This document shows, piece after piece, positions 50,926 to 61,910 of a stretch of 64,000 nt of DNA. The notes beneath the pieces were generated by a model, which did not search any database, had not been told where the DNA came from, and saw nothing but the letters and a program-made list of their open reading frames with translations. Position 1 is the stretch's first letter. Each line of letters starts with the position of its first letter. Source of the stretch: Dermacentor variabilis (lineage: Eukaryota; Arthropoda; Arachnida; Ixodida; Ixodidae); NCBI RefSeq assembly GCF_050947875.1, contig NC_134570.1, forward strand, positions 226,099,265 to 226,163,264, in the 5' to 3' direction. A program made the translations under genes and the position numbers.

Positions 50926-53389
50926 TGAGTGCTGGTGTACCACGGTGTTTTATAATTTTTTCGCATCCGCATGTTGAGATGCGACCCCCATACTGCTTGA
51001 GATCCGCATATTTTTTCCCCTCCCACGACTCCCACGCAAATAACACTGAAAGCGCAAGTGTGGAAGAACAGCGTGCCAACATTGATCTTACAGTGCACCG
51101 CAATATGACACATGAGTGCTGGTGTACCACGGCGTTTTATAATTTTTTCTCAACCGCATGTTCAGATCGAACCCCCATGCTGCTTAGATCCGCATATTTT
51201 TTTCCTTCCACGACTCGCCGGCGAAAAACTTTGACAGGGCAACTGCGGAACAACTGCGTGCCAACATTGATTCTTACAGTGCACCGCAATATGAGACACG
51301 ACTAGTGGTGTACCACTGCCTTTTACAATTTTTCTTCAACGGCAAGTTCAGATCCGACCCCCATGCTGCTTGAGATCCACATAATTTTTTTCCTTTCACG
51401 ACTCGCTGTCGAATAACACTGAAAGGGCAACTGCGGAAGAACTGCGTCCGAACATTGACTCTTATAGTGCACCGCAATATAACACGTGAGTACTGGTGTA
51501 CCACTGCGTTTTATAATTTTTTCTCAACCGCATGTTCAGATCCGGCCCCCATGCTGCTTGAGATCAACATATTTTTTTCCTTACATGACTTGCCGTCGAA
51601 TAACACTGAAAGGGCAACTGCTGAGGTACTGTGTGCCAACCTTCACCCTTACAGTTCACCGCAATATGAGACACGAGTACTGATGTACAACAGCGTTTTA
51701 TAATTTTTTCTCAACCGCATGTTCAGATCGGACCCCCATGCTGCTTGAGATCCTCATATTTTTTCCTTTCACGACTTGCCGGCGTATAACTCTGAAAGGG
51801 CAACTGCAGAAGAACTGCTAGTAAAAATTGATTCTTACAGTGCAGCGCAATATGAGACATGAGTACTGGTGTACCACTGCGTTTTGTAATTTTTTCTCAT
51901 CCGTATGTTGAGATGCGACCCCCACGCTGCTTGAGATTCGCATACTTTTTCTCCTCCTACGACTCCCACGTGAACAACACTGAAAGGGCAACTGCGGAAG
52001 AACTGCGTGACAACATTGACTATTATAGTGCACCGCATTATGAGACGTGAGTACTGGTGTACCACTGCGTTCTAATATTTTTTCTCAACCGCATATTGAG
52101 ATCAGACCCCCACGCTGCTTGAGATCCGCATATTTTTTCTTCCACGACTCGCTGGCGAATAACACTGAAAGGGCAACTGCGGAAGAACAGCTAGCCAGCA
52201 TTGTTTCTTACAGTGCACCGCAATATGAGACATGAGTATTGGTGTACCACTGCGTTTTGTATTTTTTTCTCAACCGCACGTTGAGATCTAACCCCCATGC
52301 TGCTGGAGATCCGCATATTTTTTCCTTTCGCGACTTGCCGGCGTATGGCTCTGAAAGGGCGACTGCAGAAGAACTGCGTGCCAACATTGATTCCCAGAGT
52401 GCTCTGCAATATGAGACATGAGTACTTGTGTACCGCGGCGCTTTATAATTTTTTCTCATCCGCATGTGGACTGCGACCACATGCTGCTTGAGATCCGCAT
52501 ATTTTTTCTTCCACAACTCGCTGGCGAATAACACTGAAAGGGCAACTGCGGAAGTACAGCTAGCCAGCATTGTTTCTTACAGTGCACCGCAATATGAGAC
52601 ATGAATACTGGTGTACCAAGGCGTTTTATGATTTTTTCTCAACCGCATGTTCAGGTCCGACCCCCATGCTGCTTGAGATCCGCATATTTTTTTCCTTCCA
52701 CGAATAGCCGGCGAATAACACTGAAAGGGCAGCTGCGGAAGAACTGCGTGCCAGTATTGATTCTTGCAGTGCACCGCAATATAAGGCATGAGTAATGGTG
52801 TACCATGGCGTTTTATAACTTTTCTCATCCGCATGTTGAGATGCGACCCCCATGCTGCTTGAGATCTGCATATTTTTTTTTCCTTCCACGACTAGCCGGC
52901 GAATAACGCTGAAATGCCAACTGGGGAAGAATTGCGTGCCAACTTTGATTCTTACAGTGGACCGCAATATGAGACATGAGTACTGGTGTACCACAGCGTT
53001 CTATTTTTTTTTCTCAACCGCAAGTTGAGATCCGACCCCCATGCTGCTTGAGATCCGCATATTTTTTCCATCCACGACTCGCCGGCGAATAACACTGAAA
53101 GGGCAACTGCGGAAGAACTGCGTGCCAACATTGATCTTATAGTGCACCGCAATATCAGACATGAGTACTGGGGTACCACGGCGTTTTATAATTTTTTCTC
53201 AACCGCATGTTCAGATCGAACCCACATGGTGCTTGACATGCGCATATTTTTTTCCTTCCACGACTCGCCGGCGAAAAACACTAAAAGGGCAGCTGCCGAA
53301 GAACTGCGTGCCAGCATTGATTCTTACAGTGCACCGCAATATGAGACTTGAGTACTGGTGTACCGCTGAGTTTTAATTTTTTCTCAACC

Positions 53390-54640
53390 ACATGTTCAGA
53401 TCCGACCCCCATGCTGTTTGAGATCCGCATATTTTTTCCTTACATGACTCGCCGTCGAATACCACTGAAAGGGCAACTGCTGAAGAACTGCGTGCCAACC
53501 TTCATTCTCACAGTTCACCGCAATATGAGACACGAGTACTGATGTACAACGGTGTTTTAAAATTTTCTCTCAACCGCATGTTCAGATCCGACCTCCATGA
53601 TGCTTGAGATCCGCATATTTTTCCTTTCACGACTTGCCGGCGTATAACCCTGAAAGGGCAACTGCGGATGAACGGCGTGCCATTATTGATTCTTACAGTG
53701 CAGCGCAATATGAGACATGAGCACTAGTGTACCACAGTGTTTTATAATTTTTTCTCATCCGAATGTTGAGAGGCGACCCTATGCTGCTTGAGATCCGCAT
53801 ATTTTTTACTTCCACGTCTCGCCGGCGAATAACAGTGAAAGGGCAACTGCGGAAGGACTGCGTGCCAACATTGATCTTATAGTGCACCGAAATATGAGAC
53901 ATGAGTACTGGTGTACCACGGCGTTTTATGATTTTTTCTCAACCACATGTTCAGATCCAATCCACATGCTGCTTGAGATCCGCATATTTTTTTCCTTCCA
54001 CGACTAGACGGCGAATAACACTGAAAGGGTAGCGGCGGCAGAACTCCGTGCCAGCATTGATTCGTACAGTGCACCGCAATATGAGACATTAGTAATGGTG
54101 TACCACGGCGTTTTATATTTTTTCTCAACCGCACGTTGAGATCCAACAACCATGGTGCTTGAGATCGCCATATTTTTTTCCTTTCACGACTTGCCGGCGT
54201 ATAACTCAGAAAAGGCAACTGCGGAAGAACTGCGTGGCAACTTTGATTCTGACAGTGCACCGCAATATGAGACATGAGTGCTGGTGTACCACTGCGTTCT
54301 AATATTTTTTCTCAACCGCATGTTCAGATCCGACCCCCATGCTGTTTGAGATCCGCATATTTTTTTGTTACATGATTCGCCGTCGAATACCACTGAAAGG
54401 GCAACTGCTGAAGAACTGCGTGCCAACCTTCATTCTTACAGTTCACCGCAATATGAGACACGAGTACTGATGTACAACGGTGTTTTATAATTTTTTCTCA
54501 ACCGCATGTTCAGATCCGACCTCCATGATGCTTGAGATCCGCATAATTTTTCCTTTCACGACTTGCCGGCGTATAACTCTGAAAGGGCATCTGCGGAAGA
54601 ACTGCGTGCCATTATTGATTCTTACAGTGCACCGCAATAC
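53390..54640 (+). repeat. Local duplication, ~928-bp (5-monomer) offset
   Basis: A monomer pair with TGCTGTTTGAG, CCGTCGAATACCACTG, CCAACCTTCATTC and GATGTACAACGGTG occurs near 53,400-53,700 and again near 54,320-54,630. The offset is about 928 bp. Intervening monomers are different types, so this is a dispersed and not an adjacent copy. Confidence 0.65.
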
Positions 54641-56704
54641 GACACAGGCGTACTGGTGTAACACGGCGTATTATAATTTTTTCTCATCTGCATGTTGAGG
54701 TGCGATCCCCATGCTGCTTGAGATCCGCATATTTTTTTACTTCCACGACTCCCACGCGAATAACACTGAAAGCGCAAGTGTGGAAGAACTGCGTGCCAAC
54801 ATTGATCTTACAGTGCACCGCAATATGACACATGAGTGCTGGTGTACCACTGCGTTTTATAATTTTTTCTCATCCGCATGTTGAGATGCGACCCCCATGC
54901 TGCTTGACATCCGCATATTTTTCCCCTCCCACGACTCCCACGCGAATAACACTGAAAGCGCAAGTGTGGAAGAACTGCGTGCCAACATTGATCTTACAGT
55001 GCACCGCAATATGACACATAAGTGCTGGTGTACCACGGCGTTTTATAAATTGTTCTCATCCGCATGTTGAGATGCGACCCCCATGCTGCTTGAGATCCGC
55101 ATATTTTTTCTCCTCCCACGACTCCCACGCGAAAAACACTGAAAGGGCAAGTGTGGAAGAACTGCGTGCCAACATTGATCTTACAGTGCACCGAAATATG
55201 AGACATGAGCACTAGTGTACCACGGCGTTTTATAATTTTTTGTCATCCGCATGTTGAGATGCGACCCCATGCTGCTTGAGAACCGCATGTTTTTTCCTTC
55301 CACGACTCGCCGGCGAATAACACTGAAAGGGCAACTGCGGAAGTAACTGCGTGCCAATATTGATCTTACAGTGCAACGCAATATGAGACATGAGTACTGG
55401 TGTACCACGGCATTTTATGATTTTTTCTCAACCGGATGTTCAGATCCGACCCCCATGGTGCTTGAGATCCGCAAATTTTCTTTTCCTTCCACCACTCGCC
55501 GGCGAATAACACTGAAAGGGCAACTGCGGAAGGACTGCGTGCCAACATTGACTCTTATAGTGCACCGCAATATGAGACTTGAGAACTGGTGTACCACTGC
55601 TTTTATAATTTTTTCTCAACGGCATATTGAAATCCGACCCCCATGCTGCTTGAGATCCGCTTATTTTTTTGCTTCCACGACTCGCTGGCCAATAACACTG
55701 AAAGCGCAACTGGGGAAGAACTGCTAGCCAGCATTGTTTCTTACAGTGCACCGCAATATGAGACATGAGTACTGGTGTACCACTGCGTTTTATATTTTTT
55801 TCTCAACTGCACGTTGAGATCCAATCCCCATGGTGCTTGAGATCGCCATATTTTTTTTCCTTTCACGACTTGCCGGCGTACAACTCTGAAACGGCAACTG
55901 CGGAAGAACTGCGTGCCAACGTTGATTCTTAAAGTGGACCGCAATATAAGACACCAGTACTGGTGTATCAGTGCGTTTTATAATTTTTCCTCAAACGCAA
56001 GTTCAGATCCGACCCCCATGCTGCTTTAGATCCGCATATTTTTTTTTCCTTCCACGACTTGCTATCGAATAACACTGAAAGGGCAACAGCGAAAGAACTG
56101 CGTGCAAACATTGATTCTTACAGTGCACCGCAACATGAGACATGAGTACTGGTGTCCCAATGCGTTTTAAAATTTTTTCTCTACCGCAAGTTCAGATCCG
56201 ACCCCCAGGCTTCTTGAGATCCGCATATTTTTTTCCTTCAACGACTCGCTGGCGAATAACACTGAAAGGGCAAGTGCAGAAGAACTGCTAGCAAACATTG
56301 ATTCTTACAGTGCAGCGCAATATGACACATGAGTACTGGTGTACCACGGCGTTTTATAATTTTTTCTCAACTGCACGTTGAGATCCAACCCCCATGGTGC
56401 TTGAGATCGCCATATTTTTTTTCCTTTCACGACTTGCCGGCGTATAACTCTGAAAGGGCAACTGCGGAAGAACGGCGTGCCAACATCGATTCTTACAGTG
56501 CACAGCAATATGAGACTTGAGCACTGGTGTACCACTGCCTTTTATAATTTTTTCACAACTGCACGTTGAGATCCAACCCCCATGGTGCTTGAGATCGCCA
56601 TATTTTCTTTCCTTTCACGACTTGCCGGCGTGTAAATCTGAAAGGACAAGTGCGGAAGAACGGCGTGCCAACATTGATTCTTACAGTGCACCACAATATG
56701 AGAC

Positions 56705-58380
56705 ATGAGTACTGGCGTAGCAGGGCGTTTTATAATTTTTTCTTATCCGCATGTTGAGATGCGACCCCCACGCTGCTTGAGATCAGCATATTTGTACTTC
56801 CACGACTCGCCGGCGAAAAACACTGAAAGCGCAACTGCAGAAGAACTGCGTGCCAACATTGATTCTTACAGTGCACCGCAATATGAGACACGAGTACTGG
56901 TGTACCACTGCGTTTTATAATTTTTCCTCAACCGCAAATTCAGATCCGACCACCATGCTGCTTAAGATCCGCATATTTTTTTCCTTCCACGACTTGCTAT
57001 CGAATAACACTGAAAGGGCAACAGCGAAAGAACTGCGTACCAACCTTCATTCTTACAGTTCAGCGCAATATGAGACACGAGTACTGGTGTACAACGGCGT
57101 TTTATAATTTTTTCTCAACCGCATGTTCAGATCCGACCCCCATGCTGCTTGAGATGCGCATCTTTTTTCCTTCCACGTCTTGCCGGCGTATAAATCTGAA
57201 AGGGCAACTGCGGGAGAACTGCGTGCCAACATTGATTCTTACAGTGCACCGCAATATGAGACATGAGTACAGGTGTTCCACTGCGTTTTATAATTTTTTC
57301 TCAACCGCAAGTTCAGATCCGACCACCAGGCTGCTTGAGATCCGCATATTTTTTTTTTTCCTTCAACGACTCGCTGGCGAATAACACTGAAAGGGCAACT
57401 GCAGGAGAACTGCTAGCAAACATTGATTCTTACAATGCAGCGCAATATGAGACATGAGTACTGGTGTACCACTGCGTTTTATAATTTTTTCTCATCCGCA
57501 TGTTGAGATGCGACCCCTACGCTGCTTGAGATCCGCATACTGTATTTCCTCCCACGACTACCACGTGAATAACACTGAAAGGGCAACTGCGGAAGAACTG
57601 CGTGCCAACATTGACTCTTATAGTGCACAGCAATATGAGACTTGAGCACTGGTGTACCACTGCCTTTTATAATTTTTTCTCAACCGCATATTGAGATCCG
57701 ACCCCCATGCTGCTTGAGATCGCCATGTTTTTTTTCCTTTCACGACTTGCCGGCGTATAACTCTGAAAGGGCAACTGCGGAAGAACGGCGTGCCAACATA
57801 GATTCTTACAGTGCACCGCAATATGAGACATGAGTACTGGCGTAGCAGGACGTTTTATAATTTTTTCTTATCCGCATGTTGAGATGCGACCCCCACGCTG
57901 CTTGAGATCAGCATATTTGTCCTTCCACGACTCGCCGGCGAATAACACTGAAAGCGCAACTGCAGAAGAACTGCGTGCCAACATTGATTCTTACAGTGCA
58001 CCGCAATATGAGACACGAGTACTGGTGTACCACTGCGTTTTATAATTTTTCCTCAACCGCAAATTCAGATCCGAACACCATGCTGCTTAAGATCCGCATA
58101 TTTTTTTCCTTCCACGACTTGCTATCGAATAACACTGAAAGGGCAACAGCGGCAGAACTGCGTACCAATCTTCATTCTTACAGTTCACCGCAATATGAGA
58201 CACGAGTACTGGTGTACAACGGCGTTTTATAATTTTTTTCTCAACCGCATGTTCAGATCCGACCCCCATGCTGCTTGAGATGCGCATCTTTTTTCCTTCC
58301 AGGACTTGCCGGCGTATAACTCTGAAAGGGCAACTGCGGGAGAACTGCGTGCCAACATTGATTCTTACAGTGCACCGCAA
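56705..58380 (+). repeat. Local tandem duplication, 1,125-bp (6-monomer) period
   Basis: The monomer with GGCGTAGCAGG and CTTATCCGCATG at 56,705 recurs at 57,830. Its two followers at 56,850 and 57,070 recur at 57,975 and 58,195, all 1,125 bp apart. The match weakens upstream (56,517 against 57,642) and ends near 57,250 and 58,380. Confidence 0.75.
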
Positions 58381-59050
58381 TATGAGACATGAGTACTGGT
58401 ATACGACTGTGTTTTATAATTTTTTCTCATCCGCATGTTGAGATGCGACCCCTACGCTGCTTGAGATCCGCAAATTTCTTTTCCTTCCACCACTCGCCGG
58501 CGAATAACACTGAAAGGGAATGCGGAAGAACTGCGTGCCAACATTGACTCTTATAGTGCACCGTAATATGAGACGTGAGTACTGGTGTAGCACTGCGTTT
58601 TATAATTTTTTCTCAACCGCATGTTCAGATCCGACCCCCATGCTGCTTGAGACCTGCTTATTTTTTCCTTCCACAACTCGCCGGCGAATAACACTGAAAT
58701 GCCAACTGCGGAAGAACTGCGTGCCAACATTGATTCTTACAGTGCACCGTAATATGAGACATCAGTACTAGTGTACCACTGCGTTCTATAATTATTTTTC
58801 AACCGCATGTTCAGATCCGACCACCATGGTGCTTGAGATCCGCAAATTTTTTGTCCTTCCACCACTCGCCGGCAAATAACACTGGAAGGGCAACTGCGGA
58901 AGAACTGCGTGCCAACATTGACTCTCATAGTGCACCGCAATATGAGACGTGAGTACTGGTGTACCACTGCATTCTAATATTTTTTCTCAACCGCATATTG
59001 AGATCCGACCCCCATGCTGCTTGAGATCCGCATATTTTTTCTTCCACGGC

Positions 59051-59062
59051 TCGCTGGCGAAT
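59051..59062. other. Empty (pre-insertion) paralogue of the LINE target site
   Basis: TCGCTGGCGAAT occurs once here inside CCACGGC...AACACTGAAAGTGC, exactly the two flanks that are separated by the LINE at 43,784-49,752. It shows the sequence of the site before insertion. Confidence 0.92.
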
Positions 59063-59318
59063 AACACTGAAAGTGCAACTGCGGAAGAACTGCTAGCCAG
59101 CATTGTTTCTTACAGTGCACCGCAATATGAGACATGAGTATTGGTGTACCACTGCATTTTATATTTTTTTCTCAACCGTACGTTGAGATCTAACCCCCAT
59201 GCTACTAGAGATCCGCATATTTTTTCCTTTCGCGACTTGCCGGCGTATAGCTCTGAAAGGGCAACTGCGGAGGAACTGCGTGCCAACATTGATCTTACAG
59301 TGCACCGCAATATGAGAC

Positions 59319-60051
59319 ATGAGCACTAGTGTACCACGGCGTTTTATAGTTTTTTGCATCCGCATGTTGAGATGCGACCCCATGCTGCTTGAGATCCGCA
59401 TATTTTTTCCTTCCACGACTCGCCGGCGAATGACACTGAAAGGGCAACTGCGGAAGAACTGCGTGCCAACATTGATCTTAGAGTGCACCGCAATATGAGA
59501 CATGAGCACTAGTGTACCACGGCGTTTTATAATTTTTTGCATCCGCATGTTGAGATACGACCCCATGCTGCTTGAGACCCGCATATTTTTTCCTTCCACG
59601 ATTCGCCGGCGAATGACACTGAAAGGGCAACTGCGGAAGAACTGCGTGCCAACATTGATCTTACAGTGCACCGCAATATGAGACATGAGCACTAGTGTAC
59701 CACGGCGTTTTATAATTTTTTGCATCCGCATGTTGAGATGCGACCCCATGCTGCTTGAGATCCGCATATTTTTTCCTTCCACGACTCCCACGCGAATAAC
59801 ACTGAAAGGGCAAGTGTGGAAGAACTGCGTGCCAACATTGATCTTACAGTGCACCGCAATATGAGACATGAGCACTAGTGTACCACGGCGTTTTATAATT
59901 TTTTGCATCCGCATGTTGAGATGCGACCCCATGCTGCTTGAGATCCGCATATTTTTTCCTTGCACGACTCCCACGCGAATAACACTGAAAGCGCAAGTGT
60001 GGAAGAACTGCGTGCCAACATTGATCTTACAGTGCACCGCAATATGACACA
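59319..60051 (+). repeat. 183-bp monomer sub-array, second copy
   Basis: Starts at 59,319, 59,502, 59,685, 59,868 and 60,051 are each 183 bp apart. This is the paralogue of 50,010-50,925 with one monomer fewer. It likewise leaves a long minus-strand open frame (59,159-60,256) that is not considered coding. Confidence 0.87.
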
Positions 60052-61910
60052 TGAGTGCTGGTGTACCACGGCGTTTTATAATTTTTTCGCATCCGCATGT
60101 TGAGATGCGACCCCCATACTGCTTGAGATCCGCATATTTTTTCCCCTCCCACGACTCCCACGCAAATAACACTGAAAGCGCAAGTGTGGAAGAACTGCGT
60201 GCCAACATTGATCTTACAGTGCACCGCAATATGACACATGAGTGCTGGTGTACCACGGCGTTTTATAATTTTTTCTCATCCGCCTGTTGAGATGCGACCC
60301 CAATGCTGCTTGAGATCCGCATATTTTTTCTCGTCATACGACTCCCACGCGAATAACACTGAAAGGGCAAGTATGGAAGAACTGCGTGCCAACATTGATC
60401 TTACAGTGCACCGCAATATGAGACATGAGCACTAGTGTACCACGGCGTTTTATAATTTTTTGTCATCTGCATGTTGAGATGCGACCCCATGCTGCTTGAG
60501 AACCGCATATTTTTTCCCTTCCACGACTCCCACGCGAATAACACTGAAAGCGCAAGTGTGGAAGAACTGCGTGCTAACATTGATCTTACAGTGCACCGCA
60601 ATAACACATCAGTGCTGGTGTACCACCGCGTTTTATAATTTTTTCTCATCCGCATGTTGAGATGCGACCCCCATGCTGCTTGAGATCCGCATATTTTTTC
60701 TCCTCCCACGACTCCCATGCGAATAACACTGAAAGGGAAAGTGTGGAAGAACTGTGTGCCAACATTGATCTTACAGTGCACCGCAATATGAGACATGAGC
60801 ACTAGTGTACCACGGCGTTTTATAATTGTTTGTCATCCGCATGTTGAGATGCGACCCCATGCTGTTTGAGAACCTCATATTTTTGCCTTCCACGACTCGC
60901 CGACGAATAACACTGAAAGCGCAAGTGTGGAAGAACTGCGTCCCAACATTGATCTTACAGTGCACTGCAATATGACACATGAGTGCTGGTGTACCACGGC
61001 GTTTTATAATTTTTTCTCATCCGCATGTTGAGATGCGACCCCCATGCTGCTTGAGATTCGCCTATTTTTTCCCCTCCCACGACTCCCACGCGAATAACTC
61101 TGAAAGCGCAAGTGTGGAAGAACTGCGTGCCAACATTGATCTTACAGTGCACCGCAATAAGACACATGAGTGCTGGTGTACCACGGCGTTTTATAATTTT
61201 TTCTCATCCGCATGTTGAGATGCGACCCCCATGCTGCTTGAGATCCGCATATTTTTTCTCCTCCCACGACTCCCTTGCGAATAACACTGAAAGGGCAAGT
61301 GTGGAAGAACTGCGTGCCAACATTGATCTTACAGTGCACCGCAATATGAGACATGAGCACTAGTGTACCACGGCGTTTTATAATTTTTTGTCATCCGCAT
61401 GTTGAGATGCGACCCCATGCTGCTTGAGAACCGCATATTTTTTCCTTCCACGACTCGCCGGCGAATAACACTGAAAGCGCAAGTGTGGAAGAACTACGTG
61501 CCAACATTGATCTTACAGTGCACCGCAACATGACACGTGAGTGCTGGTGTACCACGGTGTTTTATAATTTTTTCGTATCCGCATGTTGAGATGCGACCCC
61601 CATGCTGCTTGAGATCCGCATATTTTTTCCCCTCCCACGACTCCCACGCGAATAACACTGAAAGCGCAAGTGTGGAAGAACTGCGTGCCAAGATTGATCT
61701 TACAGTGCACCGCAATATGACACATGAGTGCTGGTGTACCACGGCGTTTTATAATTTTTTCTCATCCGCATGTTGAGATGCGACCCCCATGCTGCTTGAG
61801 ATCCGCATATTTTTTCTCGTCATACGACTCCCACGCGAATAACACTGAAAGGGCAAGTGTGGAAGAACTGCGTGCCAACATTGATCTTACAGTGCACCGC
61901 AATATGAGAC
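60051..61910 (+). repeat. Local tandem duplication, 1,486-bp (8-monomer) period
   Basis: The pair of monomers at 60,051 and 60,238, including the private run CTCGTCATACGACTCCC near 60,330, recurs at 61,537 and 61,724 (run near 61,816). The offset is 1,486 bp. All monomers between belong to the CACGCG/GTGTGG subfamily. Confidence 0.75.

Larger units (their letters stand above)
57200..60275 (+). repeat. Segment C: LINE-free paralogue of the region flanking the LINE
   Basis: Landmarks 42,188, 42,563, 42,708, 43,253 and 43,682 correspond to 57,454, 57,830, 57,975, 58,520 and 58,949 at an offset of 15,266-15,267. After the LINE, 49,821 and 49,881 correspond to 59,131 and 59,191 at an offset of 9,310. 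From about 50.9 kb the offset is 9,126, because this copy has one fewer 183-bp monomer. Shared rare variants include GAGTATTGGTGTACC, CCGTACGTTGAGATC and GCTACTAGAGATC. Part of the same segment also occurs at 28.76-30.20 kb. Confidence 0.9.

Noticed and set aside
49895..51130. 411-codon minus-strand frame as a repetitive-protein gene
   Set aside because: It exists because five monomers are exactly 183 bp long. The residues repeat with the DNA and there is no recognisable domain, signal peptide or gene context.
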